A stretch of DNA of 64,000 nt from contig CM070899.1 of NCBI GenBank assembly GCA_036417435.1, positions 171,335,494-171,399,493 on the forward strand, given 5' to 3'. The notes beneath the pieces were generated by a model, which saw only the letters and a list, made by a program, of their open reading frames with translations, ran no database searches and had not been told where the DNA came from. Origin of the DNA: Inia geoffrensis (taxonomy: Eukaryota; Chordata; Mammalia; Artiodactyla; Iniidae). Shown here in pieces: positions 1 through 11,239 of the stretch; position 1 is the stretch's first letter; the number at the start of each line of letters is the position of its first letter. The position numbers and the translations under genes are program-made.

Positions 1-2329
1 TTCAGGCATGTATTTGGTACAAGGCTTTCTAATAGTTAAAGCAAAACTTGAAGTATTCATTATTCTTTGATCCTGTAACTTTGTTTTGTTCCCCCGTTAT
101 TTTGACTTATTTTTTCCTAGGAGACCATTTTCCCATACATGCAATATACAAGATTTTGTCTTCTAATTGAATTTTAAAAATATAAGTAAAACTTCCCAAC
201 ATTTTCTTCAAGTAGGATAGTGGCAGCATCATTCTATTTGAATGGATTGGGACCACAGCCCATGTCTTGAAAGCTAACATTTGAATTACTGTTCTTAAAA
301 GACTGCATCTATTTATCCATTTTCAACCAGTTAATAGGTCCTCAAATATTTTACTCAATGCCATCGAAATATCTTACGATTAGTATTCTAGATTTTTCCC
401 CATGAGTTAATGATTTTGGCTATTTTTCTCATTGTGAAAGATGAAAGAGTCAGTGTAGTCTTGATAAAAATATATCAATTCCTACTGTTAAAAGTTTTTT
501 TGTCCCAGTCTTAAAGCTCAGTACTTAAAAAATGGCCCCAATTCTGTGGGATCCTGATTCCTTATGAAAGGCTGTTGAGTTGTCATTGATCAACTTGGCA
601 TATTGTTTCTTTCAGTTTATATTAAAATTCTTTTTTAACTATGGGGATTACTCTGCTTAGAAAGTAAAGTCTTTAAATGATGAATTTATGTTCTTCTTTT
701 TAGATTACTTAAGAAGAAAGCTTGACTTTAAGCCATGTGCCAGGCACTCTAACTTTTCCTGTTGTTTAAAAAAGGCGAGCATTAAAAAGTTAGTACAAAG
801 AAAGCTACCTTTCTTCAGAATTTTTCACATTCTTAGTTCACTGAAAGCATTTGTCAACACCTCATCACTAACATGGAGCATAAGTTAATGACGCACAAAG
901 TTTAAGACCTCGTATTCAGTTAGAAGACCTATTAGTTTTGAAAGCAGTAAATAATAATTGGCATTTACTGAATTTTAAATAGGATCTACGTGTTGTATTT
1001 TTGGTTTAGAGTGCGTATAGCATTTTGTGTTATGCTGTGAAACTTGATGTTTCACATCAAGTTGTAACCTAAAGTCTCTTCCTGATTTTAATGTGGAATA
1101 TTTCCTCCCTTTAATTGCTAACATGTTTTTCAAATATTTACACGTGGTTTTTAAAGTGCTAATTGGCACTAGAATAGTTGATGGATGGTAAACTGTTGGA
1201 ATCAACATTAACTTAAAGCACATCCATAGTAAATTTTTGCATCCTGGCCTGCTGGCATTTGTGCATTAAATGCATCCTAGCCTAGCAGTAAAATACATAA
1301 AATGGCAGTATGCAGTTTCAGATTTTATCTTTCCAGAACCTCAGATGCCAGCCACTGGGTATGCCTCGGCAGAATTTGATGGAGTCTTTTGTAGAATTGT
1401 AAATGTTACAGTGAGGGTCTTATTTTTTTGAAGAGAACAGTGCCTGTTTACGTGTTACAACTCATTTGGTTCAGTGGGGGGTTTAAAAAAAAATCACCTT
1501 TCTTCTAAAACCCAAAGACGTGATTAACGTAATCTTTCACGTCTCACTCTTGCTTTTTGTTTCATGCTTGTATTTCTTCCCAGATTTTCTCCCATTGTCA
1601 TTAGCGTGTTCCATAAAAACACGCGTCCCGCCAGATCGAATGTGTTCCACTGAGCCAGGCATCCTGCCCCCTCATCTGCTCATCTTCCCTTACCTCTCTC
1701 TAGTTTCCCTGAGAATTTGCTATTTATCCAATACACCATTTTTGCCATTATTCTATTGTTCAGAGACATTTAGTCAAAGGCCTTTTCTCCCCTGAATGTA
1801 GAACTCGGCCGGGAACCCCAGTCCCCACACCGTTTTCCTGTGTGGCCCCTGGGGATCCGCTCTGGGGACTCGGGTTCAGGGGGCCAGAGAGGAGGCCTGA
1901 GGTTCCCTCATCAGCAGCGTCTGTGCGGGTTCTGACCCAGGAACCCTGTCTGGCGACCACTGTGGCTTGTGGGGAGTTACTTCACAGCTCGGAACCTGGC
2001 TGCTGAGAAGGACAGGAGGGTTGTTTAGTGGTGATTTGCTGCCGTTCTCCGAAGTCTTCGCCAGCACGTGGTGAAGTCCGATGACAGTACCTCCCAAGTG
2101 TCATTGTCTTGTTGGATTATGTCGCATCGTTTATGGAGCATCAAGTGTGTGAAGCGCTGCTTTATGTAAGGGTACGGTCACTTCAGTCAGCACTGATGTA
2201 CCATTTCAGTAGGTTTTTCCCGTTACATTCTAATAATGGTTATTTTGACACCTTAAAGGCTTTCTCAGTCCACTTACTGAAGTTCCCTTAAAGCTTTACA
2301 TCAGTCGTATGCAAGAGTTAAAATGTCTT
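1..2329 (+). other. Intron without recognised feature
   Basis: AT-rich intronic DNA with a GC-richer patch at about 1800-2080. Short ORFs are chance and no repeat family was recognised with confidence. Confidence 0.6.
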
Positions 2330-2836
2330 TTCTTGGCATAAAGTTTTAATTATGTTCAGTGGAACCAAAACCTCCTGAACCCCTTTCGGCATCATCTAAA
2401 AGTCGAACTTCTTCTATTTCTGGGTAAAAAAATCCGTTCACAAATGAGCTGTGCAATTCCATCACCCTTTTTGACTTCAGACTTTGCCAAAATTAAACAG
2501 TAGAACACCAGTATTTCCTCTGTAATCTTCATCTATGACACCAGCCCCTACATCTGTGAAGTATTTTGCAGCCAAACCAGAATGTGGAGCTAGTCTCCCA
2601 TAGCACCCAGAAGGAAGAGCTATCTGAATGTCGGTTTTCACAAGGGTTTTCTCCATAGGTGGTAGTATGTAATCATAGGTGCTGTACAGGTCATAGCCCA
2701 CGGCACGTGCATACCCCTTGGTCTAGGTGGTGGTGTGCTCCGAGAGGCGGACAAGGTGGAGCTGCGTGCCGCCCTCCCCCGCAGGCCGGGCCCACTTGCT
2801 GGGGGAGATGACTAGTGCCTCTTGAGAAAAGGGCAT
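2330..2836 (-). pseudogene. DUT: Processed pseudogene of dUTPase (DUT, nuclear isoform type)
   Basis: Antisense copy of deoxyuridine 5'-triphosphate nucleotidohydrolase, which hydrolyses dUTP to dUMP and pyrophosphate. An ATG at 2834-2836 begins a segment resembling the nuclear-isoform N-terminus, with an in-frame TAG near codon 38. The core then follows: [10 protein letters not shown] (motif I), [15 protein letters not shown] (motif II, where the usual Arg before Ser-Gly-Leu is His), and VIDEDYRGN (motif III). After FNFGK a deletion of about 5 bp shifts the frame. The C-terminal part, including the Gly-rich motif V region, is recognisable in another frame down to a TAA at 2346-2348. There are no introns across a gene that normally has several, so this is a retrocopy. 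I could not find a clear poly-A tail or target-site duplication, which suggests it is old. It is not expected to make an active enzyme. Confidence 0.92.
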
Positions 2837-2839
2837 GGC

Positions 2840-3934
2840 AGGGCAGAACATGAGCCCAAGAGGGAGCGGGGGGACAAGACAGAGAGAGCAGGGTGAGACC
2901 AGCGCACTAAACTTCTGTTTTTTAACTTAGAGTTAAAAGAGCAAAGCAACGTTTTCTCGTATCTGAGTTGGAAGAAAATCCTAATTGTCTCTAAATATGG
3001 AATGATTGTAAAATATGTAAGCCCCAAGTTGGGACACTTGTTTTTCTTAAGCCTCTGCAAACATGATTTCCTTGAAATGTTTTATGTTGCACTGTAATAT
3101 ATATATATAATTTTTTTTTTTTTAAGGGAAAGATTCAGTTTCTCTCTGGTTCAGTACATAAAGATGGAGAGCATTCAGCCATGATGTTCATGTCACGTGG
3201 TGGCGTGAAGGGACCATATCTTCCTGGATGTGCATCTGTGCATCCAGCCATAGCACTTACAGGTGCTCCAGCTTTTTGTTAAGGAAGCAACAAATGAATC
3301 ATGACTCATTTCACACAGCTTGTGGGATTTCCTTTTAACTAAGTTGGCTTCGACGTGAGAAAGTCCAGCAAAGTTCTCGCCTTATTGTTAGGTCATTGGC
3401 AATGCTGATTGAAAACGGGGTGACTCTCACTGACGGGAGTGGACCTCTGTCTGGCGGATGGTGCCCCTCCTCGAGCTGTCTGGACGTGGTCATCCAGAAG
3501 CAGCAGAAGTGTGGGCTGGCTCAGATGTTTGCGCTGTCCAGTCTCTGATGCTGGGACCTTCTCACGGAGAGGTCAGAGAACCACAGCAGCTTCCCACATG
3601 GAGGGGATGAGCGGAAGAGCGTGACCCATCCAAAGACAGATACACAATGAAGTTCACTTTTTGAGATAAAATTTGTAACTCTAGTGTTTCAATGAAATTT
3701 ATTCCTGTTTGAGGATCGTGGGATATCTTTTAAAATAACAAAACCCTTCTAAGTCCAACTCCAGCCAGTGTGTAAATTCAGTGCATTTTAGGAGATACTG
3801 TAAATGTTCTGTTGCTAAAATGGCAGCCAATGTAATGAAAAAGCAGAGCTGCATCAATGGGAAGCAGGGATGGGCTGGATTCTGACACAATTCCGAGAAC
3901 CAACTTCAACAACAGCAACAAAACTTAACACGTA
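2840..3934 (+). other. Intron without recognised feature
   Basis: Lies between the DUT retrocopy and the SINE. A short TA run then T run occurs at 3100-3124. The ORF at 3439-3624 has no family resemblance. Confidence 0.55.
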
Positions 3935-3947
3935 CTGGTCTTACTTT

Positions 3948-4094
3948 TTTTCCCCTCCGGACACGCAGGCTCAGCGGCCACGGCTCACGGGCCCAGCCGC
4001 TCTGCGGCATGTGGGATCTTCCCGGACCGGGGCACGAACCCGTGTCCCCTGCATCGGCAGGCGGACTCTCAACCACTGCGCCACCAGGGAAGCC
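3948..4094 (-). mobile_element. CHR SINE, short form
   Basis: Antisense tRNA-derived SINE whose head ends 'gccaccagggaagcc'. The last ~40 bp of the usual body ('gtgctccgcaacgggagagg...') are missing and the tail joins after 'gtccgga', a 3'-shortened copy. Target-site duplication ctggtcttacttt at 3935-3947 and 4095-4107. Confidence 0.93.
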
Positions 4095-4784
4095 CTGGTC
4101 TTACTTTATATTGTGAATTCCAAACAGGAGAGATTCTCCCTCTACAAAGTGAAGGCAAGGGGCTATGTTTTATTTCTTTTCGACTTTATGAGGTACATCA
4201 TAAAACCTTAAGACCTTCAGAAGAGAAAATTATTGAAAGTTACCTCTGTTGTCTTATTTAAGTAAGGCTTTGTGGTCAAATGCTCCAAGTCAGAGGGAAC
4301 CATCAGAGTTCTGCTGAGACAAATCCATAGCGTATCCCAACACGGCTTCTAGTTCAGAGTTTCTTATGTGGGAATTAGGACTATTGCCAGCAGTTTCCAA
4401 GATACCGGATTTTAAAAGATATCACAATTAACGTATGGAAAAAACATATTGGCTTGAAAGTTTCTATTGTTGGAAGATATTGGCTAAAACATTAAAAAAT
4501 GGAATTTTAGAGATGAGAGCTATCTGATGGTTGCAGTTCAGTTTTCCAGCTCCTGCCCATCCTCTTTATCGATGCTTGGGTAGTTTGGTTGGTTGGACTC
4601 AGCGGATGGAAGGTCCAATAATGGATATTCCTGGATCATTCTGTTCCCAATAATTGAGACCTGACTATTTCAGATGACCTACCTTCTGAGAGTGATGAAC
4701 TGGAAATAGGACTTGGGATGTGATAGAGACCAAAGAAAAACTTAGGAGGCAATCCTGTTCAAAGTATTTACAAAAATAAAGCCA

Positions 4785-4981
4785 GGGCTTCCCTGGTGGC
4801 ACAGTGGTTGAGAGTCCGCCTGCCGATGCAGGGGACACAGGATTGTGCCCCGGTCTGGGAGGATCCCACATGCCGTGGAGCGGCTGGGCCCGTGAGCCAT
4901 GACCGCTGAGCCTGCTCGTCCGGAGCCTGTGCTCTGCAACGGGAGAGGCTGCAACAGTGAGAGGCCCGCGTACCGCAAAAA

Positions 4982-5026
<45 letters not shown>
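4785..5026 (+). mobile_element. CHR SINE with (AAAT)n tail
   Basis: Sense-oriented copy, 'gggcttccctggtggcacag' to 'ggcccgcgtaccgc', followed by about 13 AAAT units (4976-5026). Target-site duplication aataaagcca at 4775-4784 and 5027-5036. Its antisense reading is open and explains the 161-codon ORF there. Confidence 0.95.
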
Positions 5027-5029
<3 letters not shown>

Positions 5030-5036
5030 AAAGCCA

Positions 5037-7494
5037 ATCAAAGGTGCCTCTTCTATGACTCTTTAGTTCTTGGTCTTCGAACCAAAGAGAAGAATGATAT
5101 ACTTCCTGTTTGGAAGGCCGGAGTGTTGAGGAGGATTTTTCATAAACCACTATGTTTAAGGTTAGATTTTAATGCTATTTGGGTAGTGAATTTCATGCTG
5201 TTTTAAACATTGGAGAAACTTCTGTAGGAAATGAGATTTAATAATGAAAGGAAGAGAGGAAGAGATTGTTTTGACTTATAGAAAACTGTTTCCAGGGTTA
5301 ATCGATGTTACTGCTTTCAAATTAGTTTTTAAAGAACAGGCTGGCTAACTGGTAGAACCTAAAACATCAAATGGGGAGACTTTGTGCTTGATCACTAGAG
5401 ACTGATCTGTCCCAGGACGCCGACTCCGTTGTGTAACTCTTGTCACCATCTCATTAGCTTTTAGAGGCCACAGAAGCACAACCACATTTATTGAGTCTTG
5501 GGAAAGTTTTTGTTTAATGTAGGCTGACTTTTCAGTAGTTAATAGAAATGATGATCAAGGTTTGCTGGTTAATTAGCCATTTTAAGCATAGTCATTGCCT
5601 GAAATATGTTTTTCCTGTCCACACAGTGTATTTTTTCTCTCACCATTAAACAGTATTTTAATTTGAGTTGCCACTTGAGCAATAGGTGTCCGGTTATGCA
5701 GTGAGAATAAGACAGCTCTCTGTAGTAATCCATCCGATTGCAAACTCACCCGAGTGCTTCGCGTCCCCTCCCTAATCTTGATGAGCATTTCTAGGTAATA
5801 TTAAGAGCTAAACAGGTGAGTTCCTTACAGAGCTTAAAAGCTATGTGTCTCAGTGTAATAAATCTCTAGGTGAATTCTTGGCAGTGATGCATACGTTTTA
5901 TGTGTGCCATGATTATCTCCAGTCATAATTATTTAATACACATGGTATGTGTAACATTTATCTTCCCAAGGGAAAAATGATGTGGCATAATTCTAGCAGA
6001 TTATTTATGTTGTTTCTGCTTATAATGTTTGGTAAAAGATGCTGTGTATCTGTCTTTGAAACCCCTTCTGTTCGATTTTTAAATGGCTGTATGAAAATAA
6101 AGAAACGAAGCAGAGTAAGTAATCTTGTTTCTGCATATTTCCTCTTGTAAATTACTGTAAATTCCTAATGTTCATTGAATTGATCTGCGGATGGGAACTG
6201 GCTGACGGTGAGGGTGTCCCCCTAACTGTTTGATGAGCAGTTCAGTAATGTTACCTGTTCTATAAATTTGCGCGAAGATTTGGAAGTTTCATTCGCCGTT
6301 GTAGACTCGGAAAATTTGTGTTCTTATTATCAAATATTGAATAACTAAATTTCAGAAAAATAACTTACGGAATAAGTTAAAAAAATTAGAAACGTTCCTT
6401 CCTTTTGTGTGTTTGAAAACTAGACAGCAGGCTAGTAATTTCTTGCCTTTTCAGATAATTTCATTTGTGTTCCAGCAGTACTGTTTTATCTGACTGTCAG
6501 GGGTCCTTCTCCATGAGGGTCTTAAATTCTAATGGGCTCATTCATTGTGTTGAACCAAAAGAATACATTAAATGTCTAAAACAATATGAAAAAAGAGGAA
6601 CACCACTCGGTTAATACAGTGAAAATTAAAGCTATGTATTTATTCCCAGTGGAATCCTGAAACTTATTGATAAAATGAGTATTGGTAATTGCTCTGATCT
6701 GCAAAGTATTTGTTTTTCTTCTTTGTACAAAAATGTATTCATCTGGTATATTCAGCGTTTTAGTGAGTAAGTAATATAAAGAGTTAACTTCAAAATTTAA
6801 AACAATTTTTCATTATTACTTTACTATCAATATATGTTGAAAATTCAGTAGGTTCTAGAGGTATAGAACAAGTAATTTATTTGTGGTATTTTTTTCTAAT
6901 TTCATTTTATCATAAATATATATTTTACATTAAAACGTGCTTATAGTGTAAGGCATTGAAAAACAAAGGAGTACGAAGTAGAAAATATATCTCCTGTAAT
7001 TCTACAGTATCAGATGTTTACTACAATATGTTAATATTTTGGGGTGTGTCATTTGTTCTTTCCATGCCTGTGAATATATTTTTTAATAGCCATATTGGTT
7101 TAAAATACCTTGAGTGTACAGTGATTTATTTAGTGCATCTCTTGCGTATAGTTAAGGGTGTTGTTATGAATTTTTGATAGAACTGTTATCAGTGTTTTCC
7201 CTCTCAATGTCCATGTTGCTAGATTCTCACTGAGATCTTGTCCACATGTTTCTCTCTGTTGACAAGTGCTTTCCAGCAATGGTGGTGTTTGGCCCATCCC
7301 ATGAGTTTAAGGGGCCTCAGGCCACTTTGAAAGCTCTACTCCTGGAGTGCCTGTTACCTTCTGTCTCTCACCTCATCCCTTTAGATTGGGGCAGTTGGGA
7401 TTTTGGTCAGAGATGAGCCAGTTGTGGAAACATGGCCTTGATTCAGTAACAGGAGATCACATTGCAAAGATCACATTGCGAGATGGGCTACACA
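5037..7494 (+). other. Intron without recognised feature
   Basis: AT-rich; nothing coding or repetitive could be assigned. Confidence 0.6.
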
Positions 7495-7506
7495 TAAGTT
7501 ACTCTT

Positions 7507-7719
7507 CAAAAAAAAAAATTTATTTATGTATTTCGGCTGTGCCGGATCTTAGTTGCCACATGTGGGATCTTTAGTTGTGGCATGCAGACTTCTCAGTTGT
7601 GGCGTGCGAACTCTTAGTTGCGGCACGCATGCGGGAACTAGTTCCCCGACCAGGGATTGAACCCAGGCCCCCTGCATTGGGAGCTCGAGTCTTACCCACT
7701 GGACCGCCGTGGAAGTCCC
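7507..7719 (-). mobile_element. CHR-type SINE, older subfamily
   Basis: Antisense copy with the 'ttggctgtgccggatcttagttg' style body and head 'ccactggaccgccgtggaagtcc'. Duplication taagtta[c/t]tctt at 7495-7506 and 7720-7731. Confidence 0.92.
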
Positions 7720-8009
7720 TAAGTTATTCTTTAGTGAAGCAATTAATAAAAATTTGAACTGATGAAAGAGGACTCCAGTGGTCGTCTGAAATTCACACCC
7801 TGCCTATTTTTTTGAGGAGGGTAGCGTCAACGCATGTGGGGCTTTCTACGTGTGATAGAAGACTGGAATTACGTCCTGAGGGAAGCTGTCCATTTCCACA
7901 AAGCTTATGTGAGTTACTGAGTGGATGAACTTGTACTATGAGAGCAGAAAGGGAGGGACACACTCCTTGCATGCTGTGGGTAATAGTGGTTAACAGTAAA
8001 CTTTGGCTT

Positions 8010-8170
8010 CACACGGCTTTGTAGAGTCTCGGTTTAATGCTTAATATGACTGAGCCAGAGCTGCTCCAGTGTAATGAGAATACGAGTTCCTACATCATGA
8101 AATCATCATAAGGGTTAAATGAGCTAAGTCGTGGATGTCGCTTAGCACAGGATGTCATAACACTCTAGCT
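8010..8170 (+). mobile_element. Possible MIR relic
   Basis: 'Aatcatcataagggttaaat' and 'gagctaagtcg...cttagcacagg' resemble the MIR 3' half. Weak. Confidence 0.4.
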
Positions 8171-8195
8171 GGTCTTTGTTCTTGTCACCTGCAGG

Positions 8196-8388
8196 TTAGG
8201 GCAGCGCTTTGCCAACTTGACTTTGGATTAGAGTTGCCCAGAGGGTTTGGGAAAACAGATTTCTAGCCCCCAGCCCCAGTAAGTCTGGGTGGGGCCTGAG
8301 TATTTGCATTTCTACTGAGTTCCCACATGGTGATGATGCTCCTGGCCAGGGATCACACTTTGAGTACCTCTGGCTTAGGGCATTATAA
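8196..8388 (-). mobile_element. MER20-type hAT DNA transposon relic
   Basis: 'Gtctgggtggggcctgagta' and 'tttgcatttctactgagttc' with 'cagggatcacactttgag' match the MER20-like non-autonomous hAT element from memory. Read on the minus strand it starts with a 'ccagaggtactcaaagtgtg' terminus. Confidence 0.72.
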
Positions 8389-8389
8389 G

Positions 8390-8811
8390 GGCAGGTATTA
8401 TTTTGAACCAATAAATGATATAACTTCTTCTTTTTGGCCACCTGCATGGATAACATTTAAATCACTTCAAACGTATCATCTAGTCCCGTTTTTTTGTAAG
8501 TGGTCAAATCTGAATTGTTCTGGATTTTTGTAGAAATTTAAAGCTAGAATTACATAGTTATTTTAGAGCTAGAATGATGTAGAATTTTGACGCTTTTGAT
8601 AGCCTTTAAGTTTATGCATAATATATGAGTATGTAATATTATGAGTATATAATATTGGCTTAATTTTAATGAAAGTGGTTTAAGAAAAGTCATTTTCCTT
8701 TGATACAGACTCTTTATATGTTTCTGATGGATCTAGTTCATTAAAACATGGGATTTTTTTCAGAATATAAAAATAGATGCAGAATTTAAAACAATATTAG
8801 ACTGTGAGCTT

Positions 8812-8845
<34 letters not shown>

Positions 8846-9960
8846 TCCTTGTGAAAAACCTGCAGGGACTAGGCTCCTTTTCACGGCATTATTTCTACCA
8901 GATGTTTAAAACAACTGGAATCGTCTTGAGTATTGTCATGAGTTGCCATTGATTGACCATCATCTGTGAGAATGAAGCTTCACTCATGTAATTTTCTTGA
9001 TGAGTGCAAGACAGGGGCAGGCACTGAGTGTACGGTGTTGACACACTTAATTTAGTACTCCTTCTGCAAAGCTATTACATTGACTATTAATTGGTCTTCT
9101 GATAAAATTTCTGCTTAATGCAAATGATGAAAAAAAATGTACCCTTGGATACTAGCTGCTGCTTCTGAAATAATTCTCATGTCCTGAGATCTCATTAGTG
9201 ACAGCAAGCACATCCACTTTTCTTTTGAAGGTAATTAGATTTCTTTTAAATATAATGATGAAAATATATTAGACTGTGATAAAAAAATATTTTAAGCAAA
9301 ATCCTTAGCTTAGAGCTTTACAGTTTGTTGTAGTTCTCTTGCTTCGTCTCTTTCTAAGCAGTTTGAAAAGCAAAGAGGAGCTTGTCTGCGTTCGATCCTT
9401 CACCAGGCTGTGCTTTTCCATGGCAGTGCCTCTGTCAGCAGGCGCGAAATTTAGCAGTTTCAAACTAAAAACACTCCAACTTGCATTGTGGTTTGAAAAG
9501 CACAAGCGGTGAATAGGAAGTAGGTTTCTGCTTGTGTTTTCCTGGCTTGGTCTTGTCTCTCCTCTATTTTTCTCTTTCTGGTTCTCCCTTTCTCATCATC
9601 TTCTGTTTTAGGATTTTTTAGTCAACTCTAGTAACTTACTCTGGTGGTTTCTGATGATGTGAGAGCTGTCTTATTGTTAAAGTTCTCGGGTGAAAAGTTG
9701 TGAAGTTTAAACCAAAAAAACAGCAAAACCTGAAACTGGTGGCTTCTTCACAATGTGTAGAGCTTAGGAATTTATTACTTCCTGGTAAAGGATTTACAAA
9801 TTATGAGACTGTCCTGCCTTGCTCTATCTTTTTATTCGTTTGTCACAAGATCCTTTTTTCTCTTTCAGTTTAACAACTCTCTGCAGTGAGCATCCGTCAT
9901 TTTTATTATAGGAAAAAAAATTGGAACCAAGTTTTAACTGTGTCCATTGAGAGACTATGG
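8390..9960 (+). other. Intron, only a poly-T run recognised
   Basis: AT-rich, with the poly-T at 8816. The antisense ORF at 9305-9505 is unremarkable. Confidence 0.55.
8816..8842. repeat. Poly-T run of about 27
   Basis: Plain T run with no SINE body attached on either side. It may be the isolated tail of a decayed retroposon. Confidence 0.9.
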
Positions 9961-9970
9961 CTACACTTTT

Positions 9971-10371
9971 TTTTTTTTTTTTTTTATAAATTTATTTATT
10001 TATTTTTGGCTGCGTTGGGTCTTTGTTGCTGTGCGCGGGCTTTCTCTAGTTGTGGCAAGCAGGGGCTACTGTTCCTTGTGGTACGCAGGCTTCTCATTGC
10101 TGTGGCTTCTCTTGTTGAGGAGCATGGGCTCTAGGTGCACAGGCTTCAGTAGTTGTGGCTGGTGGGCTCCGTAGTTGTGGCTGGTGGGCTCCGTAGTTGT
10201 GGCTGGTGGGCTCAGTAGTTGTGGCTCGCAGGCTCTAGAGCACAGGCTCAGTAGTTGTGGCACATGGGTTTAGTTGTTCCGTGGCATGTGGGATCTTCCC
10301 AGACCACGGCTCGAACTCGTGTCCCCTACGTTGGCAGGCAGATTCTCAGTCACTGTGCCACCAGGGAAGCC
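9971..10371 (-). mobile_element. Long CHR SINE with internal 22-bp tandem repeat
   Basis: Antisense long-form CHR element, from a T-rich tail (9966-9985) and 'tttttggctgcgttgggtct' to head 'ccaccagggaagccc'. Near-duplication ctaca[c/t]tt flanks it at 9961 and 10372. A block of three 22-bp units at 10149-10214 enlarges it beyond the usual ~320 bp. Confidence 0.92.
10149..10214. repeat. Three 22-bp tandem units inside a SINE
   Basis: Units at 10149-10170, 10171-10192 and 10193-10214 read gtagttgtggctggtgggct plus two bases; the first two are identical and the third differs only at its last base. The related degenerate 'cagtagttgtggc' motif recurs once or twice in other long CHR copies, so this is a local expansion of a pre-existing repeat. 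Confidence 0.95.
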
Positions 10372-10469
10372 CTACATTTACTTCTTAAGTATTAGCAGAT
10401 TCCACTTAAAACAGTGCATATGTGGGCCCTGTAGGAGTGACCCTCAGATGGCATGAACTACAAGGTCAG

Positions 10470-10682
10470 TTAGTGGTCTTGAAACTTGTGGCTCTCTCCA
10501 GTGTTGGCACTGAAGACATTTGGGGCTGGATTGTTCTTGCTTGCGTGGGACTGTCCTGAGCGTTGTAGGAGGTTTAGCGGATTTCCCTGACCTGTACCAG
10601 CTAGTGTCAATAGCACCCTCCCCCAGTTGTGACAACCAGAAGTGTCTCCACACCTGCCAATGTCCCTGGGACAAACACTCTA
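10470..10682 (+). mobile_element. Probable old DNA-transposon relic
   Basis: 'Acatttggggctggattgtt', 'gtgggactgtcctgagcgtt' and 'ccagttgtgacaaccagaag' belong to a familiar dispersed mammalian repeat. The family is not certain. Confidence 0.5.
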
Positions 10683-10810
10683 AAGGAAGAGGTACATTTG
10701 ACTTGGTGGCCCAGTGAACAAATATGTAAATCTGTAAACAGCCTTCCTACTTAAAATATACATTGATATTTTCTATTCTTTTCTGTTCCATTTCATTCAT
10801 TTGATACCAT

Positions 10811-10859
10811 TTTATTTAAATTTATTATTATTATTTGGCTGTGAGGCATGTGGGACCTT
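10811..10859 (-). mobile_element. SINE 3' fragment, left half split by the L1
   Basis: 'Tttatttggctgtgaggcatgtggg' is the tail-side end of an older tRNA-derived CHR/ART-type SINE in antisense orientation. The remaining part is at 18107-18199, on the other side of the L1. The two halves share only the 13-bp target-site duplication. Confidence 0.85.
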
Positions 10860-10860
10860 T

Positions 10861-11239
10861 CATTTTTTGGGTTTTTTTTTTTTCTAACATCTTTATTAGA
10901 GTATAATTGCTTTACATTGTTGTGTCAGTTTCTGCTGTATAACAAAGTGAATCAGCTATACATAAATATATATCCCCATATCTCCTTCCTCTTGTGTCTA
11001 CCTCCCACCCTCCCTATCCCACCCCTCCAGGTGGTCACAAAACACCAGGCTGATCTCCTTGTGCTATGTGACTGCTTCCCACTAGCTATCGGTTTTACAT
11101 TTGGTAGTGTATATATGTCCATGCCACTCTCTCACTTTGTCCCAGCTTACCGTTCCCCCTACCCGTGTTCTCAAGTCCATTCTCTATGTCTGTGTCTTTA
11201 TTCCTATCCTGCCCCTAGGCTGTTCAGAACCTTTTTTTT
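10861..11239 (-). mobile_element. L1 3' UTR and A-rich tail
   Basis: Follows the ORF2 stop. It contains the familiar L1 3' segment that reads on the plus strand as 'ctaacatctttattagagta' followed by 'taattgctttacattgttg'. It ends in the T-rich run at 10863-10883, which is the poly-A tail in L1 orientation. Confidence 0.85.

Noticed and set aside
4665..5150. 161-codon ORF with LFIYLFIYLFIY repeats as a membrane protein
   Set aside because: The repeat is the antisense of the (AAAT)n SINE tail; the rest is the SINE body.
10149..10214. CRISPR-like or regulatory repeat array
   Set aside because: Units are contiguous without spacers and sit inside a SINE.
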